A stretch of 64,000 nucleotides of DNA from Sphingobacterium psychroaquaticum (GCF_900177625.1 NZ_FXAU01000004.1:124001-188000); one strand, 5' to 3'; counted from the stretch's first letter, positions 26,063-35,262 are shown. Translations and numbers: made by a program. Notes: a model not told the origin generated them from the letters alone.

Positions 26063-26164
26063 AAAAAAGGCCTTAACGCGGCAATCTTACGTTTCCGAAA
26101 GATTGCCGCGTCGTACCTCCTCGCAATGACGTTCTGAGGTCACTGTATGTGGCGGAGGCCTTAA
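26063..26164. repeat. REP-like palindromic element
   Basis: A perfect 12-bp stem CGCGGCAATCTT/AAGATTGCCGCG (26077-26088, 26099-26110) sits between two direct copies of AGGCCTTAA (26068-26076 and 26156-26164), with TCGCAATGACG inside. The form resembles REP/BIME-type elements; it may also serve as a terminator for the small gene before it. Confidence 0.55.
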
Positions 26165-26302
26165 ATTAAAAACCTGGTCGACAAACCGTTAATATATAAA
26201 GTCCTTCTCTCTATTTTTAACCCCGAGACATGGTGTCTCTACGCCCTATACCAGACTATTCCCCCTCTGGGTATCAAGCCCGCTCTACTTAAATACGTTG
26301 CA
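26165..26302. other. Intergenic stretch with short hairpin
   Basis: No gene. GAGACA/TGTCTC with a TGG loop lies at about 26224-26238 and resembles AGACAAGATCTTGTGTCT near 46049-46066, suggesting another short dispersed palindrome. Confidence 0.35.
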
Positions 26303-26337
26303 CGATCTACTTCGTACTAACTACTCTCTACCAACTA
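26303..26337 (-). repeat. Stop-anchored heptamer repeat (oligopeptidase gene)
   Basis: From the stop codon on the minus strand: TAGTTGG, TAGAGAG, TAGTTAG, TACGAAG, TAGATCG. Five units of exactly seven bases; the first TAG is the stop codon of the oligopeptidase. Confidence 0.65.
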
Positions 26338-28500
26338 CTTCTTAATACCTTCCAGCTTGAAAAGGAACGCATAATTAAGCGCGATATCTTTTAAATAATC
26401 AAAACGTCCAGAAGCACCTCCATGCCCATAATCCATATCAGTTTTCAAGAGAACAACATTGTTCCCCTTCTTCATCACCCTTAGTTTCGCCACCCACTTG
26501 GCCGGTTCGAAATACTGCACCTGACTGTCATGAAGCCCGGTCGTAACCAACAAATTTGGATACGCCTTTGCTTCAATGTTTTCATATGGGGAATATGATT
26601 TCATATACATGTAGGCCTCTTTATTATTTGGATTTCCCCATTCATCATATTCGTTCGTTGTCAAGGGGATCGTTTCATCCAACATCGTGTTTACCACATC
26701 CACAAACGGCACTTGTGCAATTACTCCATTCCATAACTCGGGGGCCATATTGATAACAGCTCCCATCAACAAACCACCTGCACTTCCACCTTGTGCGTAA
26801 AGGTGTGCCGAACTCGTATACTTTTGATCTATAAGAAATTTTCCACAGTCAATAAAATCAGAAAATGTATTTTTCTTCTTTAGCATTTTACCATCCTCAT
26901 ACCATTGTCGCCCCATCTCTTCTCCGCCGCGAATATGCACAATCGCATAAGCAAAACCACGGTCCAACAAGCTTAGTCTAGAAGAATTAAATGTTGGATC
27001 CATAGACATACCGTATGAACCATATGCATACAACAACACCGGTGCTTGTCCATTTTTCTTAAAACCTTTTTTGTAAACTATCGATATGGGTACTTTCGTT
27101 CCATCGGTTGCCGTTGCAAAAAGACGTTCTGTTACATAGGCCGATTTATCATATCCCCCTAACACCTCAAGTTGTTTTTTCAGTTCTTTATTTTTGGTCT
27201 TCATGTTATAGTCATACGTCGAAGAAGGCGTAATCAGTGAACTGTAGCCATAGCGAAGAACATCCGTATTGTATTCAACATTCGTACTGGAAGAAACCGT
27301 ATATGTTTCCTCATCAAATGTCAAATAATGTTTATTATTATCGCGTAAAGACTGTACAAACAATTGCGTAAGACCATTTTTACGCTCCGATACGACTAAA
27401 AAATCTTTAAATTCATCCAAGCTTGACACCAACACATCTTTACGATGTCCTATAAACTCCTTCCAGTTCGCTTTTGTCGTCTTATCCAACGGCGTTTCCA
27501 TTACCTTAAAATTCAATGCTCCTTCATCGTTGGTTAACACCAAGAAACGATCTTCTAGTGCCGTAACGGAATACAACACATCTTTTATCCGTGGTTGGAA
27601 TGATTTAAAGGCTCCATTGGGTTGGTTTGCGTCTAGAATAAACACTTCCGAAGACAATGTTCCCATCGAAGTAATCAGAATAAACTTCCCATTCTTAGAT
27701 TTCTCTACGCCAATATAATTGGTGTTATCCTTTTCATCATACACAACCACATCACTTTTACCATCTGTTCCTAACGTATGTCTTTTTATTTTTTCACTCA
27801 ATAGCGTTACTGGATTTTTAGCGGTGTAGAACAGCGTCTTATTATCGTTCGCCCATACAGCGTCTCCTTCAGTCCGTGCCACCCGATCTTTTAATATTTC
27901 TCCCGTCTCCAAGTTCTTTACGTGAAGTACATATTCACGTCGAGAGACAGTATCTACCCCATATGCCAAAAGCTTATTGTCTGGGCTTACGGAAAAACCA
28001 CCGACCGCATAATACGGAAAACCGTCTGCTAAAGCATCGATATCTAACAACACCTCTTCTGGTGCATTCAGATTACCCTTTTTGCGACATAACTTATAAT
28101 ATTGCTTCCCTTCTTCGGTACGACGGTAATAATAATATCCGTTCTCCAAGTAAGGCACAGATTCATCCTTCTCTTTAATCCGTGCTTTCATCTCATCAAA
28201 CAGCTTCCCCTGAAACGGTTCGGTATCTTTAAGCATGGCGGCTGTATACGCATTCTCTGCTTCCAAGTATTGAATAACCTTATTCGAATCAGGTCCTTTC
28301 TTAAAATAATCATTCATCCAGAAATAGTTATCCTGAACGGTATCACCATGAATAATCCGTTTAAAGGCTTTCGCCTCTGCCAGCGGCGCAGTCGCCGATG
28401 GCCATTCCACTGTATCACGTTGCTCTTGCGATGAGCAAGAACTCAAAATAGCTCCCATAAGTAATATTATTGTATAGTCTTTCGTTCTCATTGTACGCAT
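26335..28500 (-). CDS. Oligopeptidase B-like S9A lipoprotein
   Basis: Serine peptidase of the S9A family, closer to oligopeptidase B (protease II, trypsin-like on short peptides) than to prolyl oligopeptidase. 721 residues; signal DYTIILLMGAILSSCSS gives an envelope lipoprotein. N-terminal propeller, then the hydrolase domain with YAYGSYGMSMDP, AIVHIRGGEEMGRQWYEDG, the nucleophile at Ser573 in AQGGSAGGLLMG, the Asp in TTGLHDSQVQYFEP and the His in MDYGHGGASGRFDY. The second possible start is three codons in (28491). Stop codon TAG opens a heptamer repeat. Divergent from the subtilase gene. Confidence 0.9.
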   Translation of the reverse strand: MRTMRTKDYTIILLMGAILSSCSSQEQRDTVEWPSATAPLAEAKAFKRIIHGDTVQDNYFWMNDYFKKGPDSNKVIQYLEAENAYTAAMLKDTEPFQGKLFDEMKARIKEKDESVPYLENGYYYYRRTEEGKQYYKLCRKKGNLNAPEEVLLDIDALADGFPYYAVGGFSVSPDNKLLAYGVDTVSRREYVLHVKNLETGEILKDRVARTEGDAVWANDNKTLFYTAKNPVTLLSEKIKRHTLGTDGKSDVVVYDEKDNTNYIGVEKSKNGKFILITSMGTLSSEVFILDANQPNGAFKSFQPRIKDVLYSVTALEDRFLVLTNDEGALNFKVMETPLDKTTKANWKEFIGHRKDVLVSSLDEFKDFLVVSERKNGLTQLFVQSLRDNNKHYLTFDEETYTVSSSTNVEYNTDVLRYGYSSLITPSSTYDYNMKTKNKELKKQLEVLGGYDKSAYVTERLFATATDGTKVPISIVYKKGFKKNGQAPVLLYAYGSYGMSMDPTFNSSRLSLLDRGFAYAIVHIRGGEEMGRQWYEDGKMLKKKNTFSDFIDCGKFLIDQKYTSSAHLYAQGGSAGGLLMGAVINMAPELWNGVIAQVPFVDVVNTMLDETIPLTTNEYDEWGNPNNKEAYMYMKSYSPYENIEAKAYPNLLVTTGLHDSQVQYFEPAKWVAKLRVMKKGNNVVLLKTDMDYGHGGASGRFDYLKDIALNYAFLFKLEGIKK

Positions 28501-28634
28501 ATATAAAATAGGTTAATAGACCATAAACTTAACAAAAGTTAGGCGTACATGCAACAAGGCTTACTTTCCTGTCGGTTTCAAAAATATTACCTCGTTTAAT
28601 AAAAGCAAACATATTACATGTAAGTAAAAATATC

Positions 28635-28642
28635 TAAGTTTG
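28635..28642 (+). promoter_or_regulatory. Promoter -7 element of the subtilase gene
   Basis: TAAGTTTG matches TAnnTTTG, 21 bp before the ATG at 28664; no clear -33 box. Confidence 0.5.
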
Positions 28643-28663
28643 TTAACACATTAACAAAGAACT

Positions 28664-30283
28664 ATGACTAAAACAATAAGATGGTGTGCCCTACTTGGCA
28701 TAGGCATACTCCCATATTTTGGATTCGCACAAACGAAAACCGAGAACCCTGCAAATTGGTATAACCTAGACCTCAAGAAGGATGGGATTATGGGGATCAG
28801 TACCGAAAAAGCATATGAGCTTCTGAAAGGACGTAAGTCGACTCCTGTTATAGTTGGCGTGTTGGATGGTGGAGTAGATTACAAGCATGAAGACCTGAAG
28901 GATGTCATGTGGGTAAACAGCGGCGAGAAAGCGGGCAATAAAGTAGACGATGATGGCAATGGATATATTGATGACATCCATGGCTGGAATTTCTTAGGGA
29001 ATGCCAACGGCGAGAATGTACAATACGACAACCTCGAAATGACCCGGTTAATTCGCATTTATGAACCGAAGTATATATCGGTTCTTCCTTCCACCCCATT
29101 GACCGAAGCCGAACGCAGAGAATTTGTTGCCTATCAACGTATGATTGGCGCTTATACAACAAAACTAGATGAAGCAAATTTCGGTAATCTAAACTACAGC
29201 AACCTTAAAAAGGAAGTAGATATCATGATTAAAGCAATTGGCAAAGAACCTGCGTCGATCACAAAAGCGGATATCGAGGGCTACAATGCCGTCTCCGACC
29301 GTCAGAAAATGGCGGCACGGATGGCTAAGCGTGAACTGGACAATACAACTTTCGAGAAATTCTACAAAGATCTGGAGGAAGGTGTTAAATACTTCAGTAG
29401 TCAGGCGGAATACCATCTCAATAAGAAATATGACTCACGCCCTATCGTGGGCGATAACTATGAGGATGCTTCAGAACGATTCTATGGCAACCCGGATATC
29501 AAAGGGCCCGATGCAGATCATGGAACACACGTCGCAGGGATTATCGGCGCTAAGCGCAATAATGGTATTGGCATCGATGGCGTAGCGAACAATGTGCAAA
29601 TTATGGGAGTACGCTTAGTTCCAGATGGCGATGAACGGGATAAAGATGTAGCAAATGGTATTCGTTACGCGGTCGATAATGGCGCTAAGGTGATTAACAT
29701 GAGTTTCGGCAAAGGTTATGTATATAACAAAAAAACGGTAGATGATGCTGTTCGTTATGCGGAAGAGCATGATGTACTACTGGTGCACGCCGCAGGAAAT
29801 GACGCAAAAGACAATGACATCGTTAAGAATTACCCAACGAAATATTACACGGATAGCTTAGAGGCCGTCTTAGGCGAAGCGAGCAATTGGATTACCGTGG
29901 GAGCAACCTCTTCACTTGTGAATGATGAGCTGCTAGCAAGCTTCTCTAATTTCGGCTATCGTTCTGTAGATGTCTTTGCTCCGGGAGTAAAGATCAACTC
30001 AACGATGCCAGAATCTACGTATAAAGAGCAAGATGGCACCAGTATGGCCGCTCCTGTTGTCTCCGGCTTAGCCGCTGTTCTTCGCTCCTATTACCCAACA
30101 TTGTCTGCAAAAGAAGTGAAAGACATTATCATCAAATCGGTGACTAAAGTTGATCAAAAAGTTAAAATAAAGGTGGATGGATCAAACAAAAAAGTGTACC
30201 TAGACGAGATCTCTGTATCTGGTGGTATCGCAAATTTGTATAATGCCATTGTCGAGGCTGATAAGTTGCTTAACAAGAAGTAA
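28664..30283 (+). CDS. Secreted subtilisin-like (S8) serine protease
   Basis: Exported subtilase of 539 residues. Signal peptide TIRWCALLGIGILPYFGFAQ (4-23). Catalytic Asp68 in VGVLDGGVDYKHEDL, the His in DADHGTHVAGIIGA (about 290), the oxyanion Asn region HAAGNDAKDND, and the Ser in QDGTSMAAPVVSGL (about 460). An unusual insert of ~200 residues, helical and lysine-rich, lies between the Asp and His motifs. There is no C-terminal sorting domain of the type IX secretion kind, so it probably stays in the periplasm or is released by another route. Confidence 0.93.
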   Translation: MTKTIRWCALLGIGILPYFGFAQTKTENPANWYNLDLKKDGIMGISTEKAYELLKGRKSTPVIVGVLDGGVDYKHEDLKDVMWVNSGEKAGNKVDDDGNGYIDDIHGWNFLGNANGENVQYDNLEMTRLIRIYEPKYISVLPSTPLTEAERREFVAYQRMIGAYTTKLDEANFGNLNYSNLKKEVDIMIKAIGKEPASITKADIEGYNAVSDRQKMAARMAKRELDNTTFEKFYKDLEEGVKYFSSQAEYHLNKKYDSRPIVGDNYEDASERFYGNPDIKGPDADHGTHVAGIIGAKRNNGIGIDGVANNVQIMGVRLVPDGDERDKDVANGIRYAVDNGAKVINMSFGKGYVYNKKTVDDAVRYAEEHDVLLVHAAGNDAKDNDIVKNYPTKYYTDSLEAVLGEASNWITVGATSSLVNDELLASFSNFGYRSVDVFAPGVKINSTMPESTYKEQDGTSMAAPVVSGLAAVLRSYYPTLSAKEVKDIIIKSVTKVDQKVKIKVDGSNKKVYLDEISVSGGIANLYNAIVEADKLLNKK

Positions 30284-30403
30284 GCGCCACTATCTAACTG
30301 GCCCTTTGCACCTTTTAGAAAAAAAAGTAAAAAAATGTTAAATAAAAAATAATATATATTCTGATCTTGCGTTTTATATGTACTTTACTAAATAAAAACG
30401 CTT

Positions 30404-30589
30404 ATGGTAGAATACTTTACTCAACAAAAAAATGATACTGAAATAGGCGAAGAGCGCGCAATCACCGTAAAAAAAACGGAAAACTATTGTGAAAATAGCT
30501 TGAAACAAGAGCTAGACAAATTGGTCAAAGAACCAAGTAAAGACACAATAGAGCGTATCTTAAATTTCTCAAAAAACCTACATCAGTAG
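30404..30589 (+). CDS. Small hypothetical protein
   Basis: 61 residues, MVEYFTQQKNDTEIGEERAI at the start, charged and predicted helical (LKQELDKLVKEPSKDTIERI), with no membrane segment or motif I know. It starts with ATG and ends just before an intrinsic terminator (30594-30626), which supports expression. Function unknown. Confidence 0.6.
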   Translation: MVEYFTQQKNDTEIGEERAITVKKTENYCENSLKQELDKLVKEPSKDTIERILNFSKNLHQ

Positions 30590-30593
30590 CAGG

Positions 30594-30626
30594 CAAAGTC
30601 TCTAAGCAATTAGGGACTTTGTTTTT
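30594..30626 (+). terminator. Rho-independent terminator
   Basis: CAAAGTCTCTA pairs with TAGGGACTTTG (one G-U pair, 6-base loop), followed by T5. It ends the small gene before nth. Confidence 0.8.
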
Positions 30627-30635
30627 ATAATTCGT

Positions 30636-30643
30636 TATCTTTG
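30636..30643 (+). promoter_or_regulatory. nth promoter -7 element, only 3 bp from the ATG
   Basis: TATCTTTG ends three bases before the nth ATG (30647). A start point 4-6 bases downstream of the element would make the mRNA leaderless or nearly so. Confidence 0.5.
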
Positions 30644-30646
30644 TTC

Positions 30647-31297
30647 ATGCTAAAACAGGAACGGTACCAAGAATTTGTAAATTACTTTTCTACCCATAAT
30701 CCAGATGCACAGACAGAGTTAAACTACAGCAACCCATACGAGCTATTGGTCGCCGTAATATTATCTGCACAGTGTACCGATAAACGTATTAATCAAATTA
30801 CCCCTGCTTTATTTGAACGCTATCCTGATCCGGAAACCTTAGCCGCAAGCTCTGTTGATGAGGTCTTTTCTTATATTCGATCGGTCAGCTATCCCAACAA
30901 CAAAGCCAAACATCTGGTAGGGATGGCGCAAAAGCTATGTGATGAATTCAAGGGTATTGTCCCAGAGAAGATTGAAGATCTAGTGAAACTTCCTGGAGTC
31001 GGACGAAAAACTGCTAATGTGATTTCTTCTGTTGTATATAACAACCCAGCTATGGCAGTTGACACCCACGTCTTTCGCGTGAGTAACCGACTTGGGCTGA
31101 CCAGCCGTGCGACAACTCCACTTGCCGTCGAAAAGCAATTGGTGAAATTCCTACCGAAGGAAACAATAGCTATTGCACACCATTGGCTAATCTTACATGG
31201 ACGCTACATTTGTTTGGCACGAAAACCTAAGTGCGAAATATGCCCCATTACTTACTTCTGCAAGTATTTTGAAAAAACACATAAAGTTGTTGGGTAA
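30647..31297 (+). CDS. nth: Endonuclease III
   Basis: DNA glycosylase/AP lyase that removes oxidised pyrimidines in base-excision repair. About 216 residues. Helix-hairpin-helix with catalytic Lys in KLPGVGRKTANVI, the catalytic Asp in AVDTHVFRVSNRLG, and a C-terminal 4Fe-4S cluster with the C-x6-C-x2-C-x5-C spacing (CLARKPKCEICPITYFC). ATG at 30647 is chosen over a TTG two codons upstream. A TAGTTGG heptamer repeat starts eight bases after the stop. Confidence 0.95.
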   Translation: MLKQERYQEFVNYFSTHNPDAQTELNYSNPYELLVAVILSAQCTDKRINQITPALFERYPDPETLAASSVDEVFSYIRSVSYPNNKAKHLVGMAQKLCDEFKGIVPEKIEDLVKLPGVGRKTANVISSVVYNNPAMAVDTHVFRVSNRLGLTSRATTPLAVEKQLVKFLPKETIAIAHHWLILHGRYICLARKPKCEICPITYFCKYFEKTHKVVG

Positions 31298-31301
31298 GGT
31301 T

Positions 31302-31332
31302 TAGTAGTTGGTAGTTGGTAGTTGGTAGGCGC
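31302..31332 (+). repeat. Heptamer repeat after nth
   Basis: TAGTTGG three times in exact tandem (31305-31325), then TAGGCGC. It lies 8 bp beyond the nth TAA stop, preceded by a stray TAG. Confidence 0.65.
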
Positions 31333-31442
31333 TGGGCTTGTACTCGCCCAAATATATATTTCTTGTCGGTTGGCATATTATAGCAACCAACAGCCGACTA
31401 ATAATATTAGTAAAATAAATTTTTATATTCCATTTTAAATTG

Positions 31443-31450
31443 TACTTTTG
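31443..31450 (+). promoter_or_regulatory. recA promoter -7 element
   Basis: TACTTTTG matches TAnnTTTG, 19 bp before the recA ATG. No -33 TTTG and no obvious LexA-type inverted repeat in the 120 bp upstream. Confidence 0.5.
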
Positions 31451-31469
31451 ATTCGTAAATACTAAAAAT

Positions 31470-32498
31470 ATGAGCAACGCAGATAAATTAAAAGCTTTAC
31501 AGCTTACCTTAGATAAATTAGAAAAGTCGTACGGTAAAGGTACGATCATGAAGTTGGGTGATACAGCGGTAGAACCGATCGAAGCTATCTCAACGGGATC
31601 TTTAGGATTAGATATCGCTTTGGGTATTGGTGGTGTGCCTAAAGGACGTATCATCGAGATTTACGGTCCAGAATCGTCCGGAAAGACAACCTTAGCTACA
31701 CATATCGTAGCAGAAGCACAGAAAAAAGGTGGTATTGCAGCAATCATTGATGCGGAACATGCATTTGACAAATACTATGCACAAAAATTAGGTGTCGACG
31801 TTGAGAACCTATTGATCTCACAGCCCGATAACGGCGAGCAGGCGCTAGAAATTGCAGACAATCTTATTCGCTCGGGAGCGATTGACGTGATCGTGATTGA
31901 CTCCGTTGCAGCGCTTGTTCCTAAAGGGGAAATCGAAGGTGAAATGGGTGAGTCCAAGATGGGTTTACAGGCACGTCTAATGTCACAAGCTTTACGTAAA
32001 CTAACTGGAACGATCTCTAAAACGAACTGTTGTTGTATCTTTATCAACCAATTGCGCGAGAAAATTGGCGTTATGTTTGGTAACCCTGAGACAACAACAG
32101 GTGGTAATGCCTTAAAATTCTATGCATCGGTACGTTTGGATATTCGTCGTACATCACAGATCAAAGACTCAGACGAAGTTTCTGGTAACCGCGTTAAAGT
32201 TAAAATTGTAAAAAACAAAGTTGCCCCTCCTTTCCGTATCGCTGAATTTGATATTATGTTTGGCGAAGGTATCTCTAAAGTAGGTGAAATTATTGACTTA
32301 GGTGTTGAATATGGTATTGTTAAAAAATCAGGTTCTTGGTTCAGCTATGGGGACACGAAACTTGGTCAAGGTCGCGATGCCGTAAAAACATTGTTGTTAG
32401 ACAATCCAGATTTAAGTGAAGAACTAGAAGCAAAAATCAGAGCTGAGGTAAATGGTGTCGAAGCTGAAGTAGCTAATCCATACGACGAGCAAGGATAG
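31470..32498 (+). CDS. recA: RecA recombinase
   Basis: ATP-dependent strand exchange and SOS co-protease. 342 residues, standard length: Walker [17 protein letters not shown], Walker B region [40 protein letters not shown], and the DNA-binding loop [20 protein letters not shown]. It stands alone (no recX behind it) and is ended by a strong bidirectional terminator shared with the dismutase gene. Its TAG stop starts a short degenerate heptamer run. Confidence 0.98.
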   Translation: MSNADKLKALQLTLDKLEKSYGKGTIMKLGDTAVEPIEAISTGSLGLDIALGIGGVPKGRIIEIYGPESSGKTTLATHIVAEAQKKGGIAAIIDAEHAFDKYYAQKLGVDVENLLISQPDNGEQALEIADNLIRSGAIDVIVIDSVAALVPKGEIEGEMGESKMGLQARLMSQALRKLTGTISKTNCCCIFINQLREKIGVMFGNPETTTGGNALKFYASVRLDIRRTSQIKDSDEVSGNRVKVKIVKNKVAPPFRIAEFDIMFGEGISKVGEIIDLGVEYGIVKKSGSWFSYGDTKLGQGRDAVKTLLLDNPDLSEELEAKIRAEVNGVEAEVANPYDEQG

Positions 32499-32613
32499 AA
32501 GAGTCGTTGGTACGGAGTAATTAACAGAGGCGCAAACCCGAAAAGCTCAACGCAGCTAAATCTTGGGGCTAAAAGAGTGAAAAACAAAGCAGATGACTAT
32601 ATAATCATCTCAT
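32499..32613. repeat. Dispersed repeat, AAACCCG...CGCAGCTAAAT copy 1
   Basis: Segment 32532-32564 resembles 46079-46111: both read AAACCCG, a short variable stretch, then CAACGCAGCTAAAT. It lies between recA and its terminator and has no coding potential. A small hairpin AGATGA/TCATCT follows (32590-32609). Confidence 0.5.
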
Positions 32614-32656
32614 ATAAAAGAAAAACCACCGTATGATACGGTGGTTTTTCTTTTAT
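32614..32656. terminator. Bidirectional terminator between recA and dismutase
   Basis: A 21-bp perfect stem around a one-base centre, ending ACCACCGTA/TACGGTGGT with A-rich and T-rich flanks, serves both convergent genes. Confidence 0.88.
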
Positions 32657-32674
32657 GTCCTACATCCATGTTCT

Positions 32675-32716
32675 TTAGCTATAAACTAAAAACCATGAAC
32701 TCCAAACTATCAACTA
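32675..32716 (-). repeat. Stop-anchored heptamer repeat (dismutase gene)
   Basis: From the stop codon on the minus strand: TAGTTGA, TAGTTTG, GAGTTCA, TGGTTTT, TAGTTTA, TAGCTAA. Six units of seven bases beginning with the dismutase stop codon. Confidence 0.6.
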
Positions 32717-33322
32717 CTTCGCTGCTTTGTAGCGTTCTGCCACTGCATCCCAGTTGATAACATTAAAAATCGCTTCTAAATAGGCTGGACGTTTATTTTG
32801 ATACTTCAAGTAATACGCATGTTCCCATACGTCAATACCTAAAATTGGAGCACCTTGTACTTCTGCAACATCCATTAAAGGGTTATCTTGATTTGGAGTT
32901 GAAGTAACCGCCAATTGTCCATCAGCTTTAACAACTAACCACGACCATCCTGATCCAAAACGTGTAGCACCAGCATTTTGCAATTGTGTTTTCAATTCTG
33001 CAAAAGAACCGAAAGTTTTATTGATTGCCTCTGCTAATTCACCTGTAGGCTCACCACCAGCGTTAGGGCCAAGAATAGACCAGAACAATTTATGGTTGTA
33101 GTGTCCACCACCATTATTACGAACAGCTGCAGGGTACTTAGAAATGTTTTTGTTGATATCTTCCAATGACAAATTCTCCGCATCCGTACCCGCGATAGCT
33201 TTATTCAAGTTATCTACATAAGCTTGGTGGTGACGGTCGTGGTGAATTTCCATCGTATCTTTGTCAATGTGTGGCTCCAACGCGTTATTAGCATACGGAA
33301 GAGCTTCTAATTCAAATGCCAT
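32714..33322 (-). CDS. Superoxide dismutase (Fe/Mn family)
   Basis: Converts superoxide to oxygen and peroxide in the cytoplasm. 202 residues. Metal ligands: His in [17 protein letters not shown], His in [14 protein letters not shown], and Asp/His in [17 protein letters not shown]. Sequence signatures do not settle iron versus manganese, hence no sodA/sodB symbol. Stands alone with a terminator shared with recA; stop TAG begins the heptamer repeat. Confidence 0.95.
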   Translation of the reverse strand: MAFELEALPYANNALEPHIDKDTMEIHHDRHHQAYVDNLNKAIAGTDAENLSLEDINKNISKYPAAVRNNGGGHYNHKLFWSILGPNAGGEPTGELAEAINKTFGSFAELKTQLQNAGATRFGSGWSWLVVKADGQLAVTSTPNQDNPLMDVAEVQGAPILGIDVWEHAYYLKYQNKRPAYLEAIFNVINWDAVAERYKAAK

Positions 33323-33404
33323 AATATTATAATTTATTTGTACTACGAATATAACAATTTAGCCCCACTTAAGGTTTGTATAGAGAGACAATTTTCTGCA
33401 AACC

Positions 33405-33875
33405 TTATCTTTTATTACGAAAGAATGATTTTACTAAAGTAGCACACTCCTCTAACAATATGCCGGACACCACGTTAGTTTTAGGATGAAAAAGATTCCC
33501 GAATTTTGACGCACCTCGCTTTTCATCGGGCGCACCATACACCACACGACTTACCTGCGTCCAGTAAGATGCTCCTGCACACATCACACAGGGTTCAACC
33601 GTAACATAAAGGGTGCAGTCTTTCAAATACTTTCCCCCCATAAAACTGGCCGCCGCCGTAAATGCCTGCATCTCTGCATGCGCTGTTACATCATTCAGCC
33701 GCTCGGTTAGGTTATAGCCTTTCCCTATTATCTTCCCCTGACTCACGACAATAGCACCGATGGGAACCTCGTCTTCTTCAAAAGCTTTCTGCGCCAACTT
33801 TAATGCCTCTCGCATATAAAGCTCATCGTTCAACACCGGATCGCTACTTCCGGATTCAAAATCATATATCTTCAT
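33405..33875 (-). CDS. tadA: tRNA-specific adenosine deaminase-type enzyme
   Basis: Zinc deaminase of the cytidine/deoxycytidylate deaminase fold, 156 residues. Active site HAEMQAF (His and catalytic Glu) and PCVMCAGA (two Cys ligands), with GAIVVSQGKIIGKGYNLTE before them. TadA makes inosine at tRNA-Arg wobble position 34; the family also holds guanine and cytosine deaminases, but the size and the C-terminal FRNKR-type basic end favour TadA. Confidence 0.85.
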   Translation of the reverse strand: MKIYDFESGSSDPVLNDELYMREALKLAQKAFEEDEVPIGAIVVSQGKIIGKGYNLTERLNDVTAHAEMQAFTAAASFMGGKYLKDCTLYVTVEPCVMCAGASYWTQVSRVVYGAPDEKRGASKFGNLFHPKTNVVSGILLEECATLVKSFFRNKR

Positions 33876-33974
33876 TTTATCGACACTGTTAGAGGGTAAC
33901 GGCTACGTTTGTCCGCTTCCTAAAAGACGTAAGTTGAAGGCTAAGAAACCTCCAGCTACATAGCCCTGGTCCCC

Positions 33975-34322
33975 TTAAATTAACCGTGAACCGTTTGGCA
34001 CAGGCCGTTCAACGGATGTTAAAACAATATCTCCGTTATCATCAGCAAAGCCGGTTACGAGGCACTCCGACATAAAATCAGCAATTTGCTTCTTCGGAAA
34101 ATTAACAACCGCTACCACTTGCCGGCCCACCAACTCCTCTTTTGTATAGTGCTTCGTAATCTGTGCGCTCGATTTAAGAACACCTACTTGTGGTCCAAAA
34201 TCAACTTTTAACTTGTAAGCCGGCCTACGCGCTTTCTCGAAATCTATAGCTTCCACTATTGTTCCAACCCGCAGTTCAACCTTCTCAAAATCTCCCCACG
34301 TTATTGTTGCGGCATCTTCCAT
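33975..34322 (-). CDS. tRNA-binding domain protein (CsaA-like)
   Basis: 115-residue single-domain OB-fold of the EMAP/CsaA type. Signatures: WGDFEKVELRVGTIVEAIDF, KSSAQITKHYTKEELVGRQV and SECLVTGFADDNGDIVL. CsaA relatives bind tRNA or act as small chaperones. Its ATG overlaps the stop codon of the previous gene by one base (TAATG), so the two are translationally coupled. Confidence 0.85.
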   Translation of the reverse strand: MEDAATITWGDFEKVELRVGTIVEAIDFEKARRPAYKLKVDFGPQVGVLKSSAQITKHYTKEELVGRQVVAVVNFPKKQIADFMSECLVTGFADDNGDIVLTSVERPVPNGSRLI

Positions 34323-34537
34323 TACAGTCTATTAGAAGAAAGATCAGCCATTTCTTTCGCTAGCGTAAACTCCACATAGGTGGTATCTCTATTTAAACGT
34401 TTCGCTAAACGAGCCACAAGTGATATCTCCTCCCCTGCGTTATACTGCAAATCCTCAGCTGTCAAGCTGTTATACTTCCGATTAAGCTTAACCTTCAGTA
34501 TATCCCAATCGCTATCGGATATTTTTAACATATTCAT
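34322..34537 (-). CDS. Small CsbD-like protein
   Basis: About 71 residues, MNMLKISDSDWDILKVKLNR at the start, then YNSLTAEDLQYNAGEEISL. The W-x2-L/I-K-x-K-L and LT-x-x-DL pattern recalls the CsbD general stress family (WNxVKGKLKxK, LTDDDL), but it is divergent and I rate the link as tentative. Possible starts are the GTG at 34543, ATG at 34537 or ATG at 34531. Coupled to the CsaA-like gene by a one-base overlap. Confidence 0.6.
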   Translation of the reverse strand: MNMLKISDSDWDILKVKLNRKYNSLTAEDLQYNAGEEISLVARLAKRLNRDTTYVEFTLAKEMADLSSNRL

Positions 34538-34599
34538 ACACACAATTATTAAATAATTTACGTTATTATTGTAGTTCTAAAAGTAAAAAAATATTTTTT

Positions 34600-35187
34600 A
34601 TGAAAAAATCTTTACTCACGTTAATTTGCTTTATCGCAGCAATTAGCTTCGCACAGGCACAGTTACTTCCTTCGTTTAAACTAGGTATCAAAGGCGGATT
34701 AGGTTTTTCAAACCTCCGTACGGAAGGTAAGTATTTCAACTCAGACACCAAAACAGGTTTTCAATTAGGTCTTTGGGGAAGAATCGGTGTTGCGGGATTC
34801 CATATCCAACCAGAAGCATACTACGCGAGCAAAAAAGCAGGCATTAAATTAACCGAAGGTAACGAATCTGGCGATGTTACTTTTAAAAGCTTAGATGTTC
34901 CTCTATTATTAGGTACACGCATTGGCTTAGGTCCAGTTGGTTTCCGACTACAAGCTGGCCCCGTATTCTCTTTTGCACAAAAAGAAAAACTGACTATCAG
35001 TAATGTGACGAACTTCGATGACTACAAAAAAACATCGACAGGAATTATCGGTGGTATCGGTGCTGACATCAGTAAATTCACGATTGATCTACGTTACGAA
35101 CATGGTCTTTCGAACTTAAATGCAAATAGCTCGAACGACCAAAAATTAAAGATGTGGACTGTTGGTGTAGGTATCGCCATTCTATAA
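34600..35187 (+). CDS. Small outer-membrane beta-barrel protein
   Basis: 195 residues with signal peptide MKKSLLTLICFIAAISFAQA and alternating beta-strand pattern (LGIKGGLGFSNLRTEGKYF, VGFRLQAGPVFSFAQK, IIGGIGADISKFTIDLRYEH), ending in GVGIAIL. This is the porin/OmpW-PorT type eight-stranded barrel common in Bacteroidota. Substrate or role unknown. Divergent from the CsbD-like gene and followed by a strong terminator. Confidence 0.8.
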   Translation: MKKSLLTLICFIAAISFAQAQLLPSFKLGIKGGLGFSNLRTEGKYFNSDTKTGFQLGLWGRIGVAGFHIQPEAYYASKKAGIKLTEGNESGDVTFKSLDVPLLLGTRIGLGPVGFRLQAGPVFSFAQKEKLTISNVTNFDDYKKTSTGIIGGIGADISKFTIDLRYEHGLSNLNANSSNDQKLKMWTVGVGIAIL

Positions 35188-35221
35188 TAAAAACAAGTCG
35201 AACATAACGTTCTACCCTCGT

Positions 35222-35262
35222 ATTAAAAAGCCGTATTGACCTGTTCAATACGGCTTTTTAAT
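35222..35262. terminator. Strong intrinsic terminator
   Basis: AAAAAGCCGTATTGA and TCAATACGGCTTTTT form an 18-bp stem with a 5-base loop, flanked by A- and T-runs. Confidence 0.85.

Noticed and set aside
31301..31654. Minus-strand open frame overlapping the start of recA
   Set aside because: It runs antisense through the recA N-terminus and the repeat after nth, has no recognisable protein pattern, and recA is secure.
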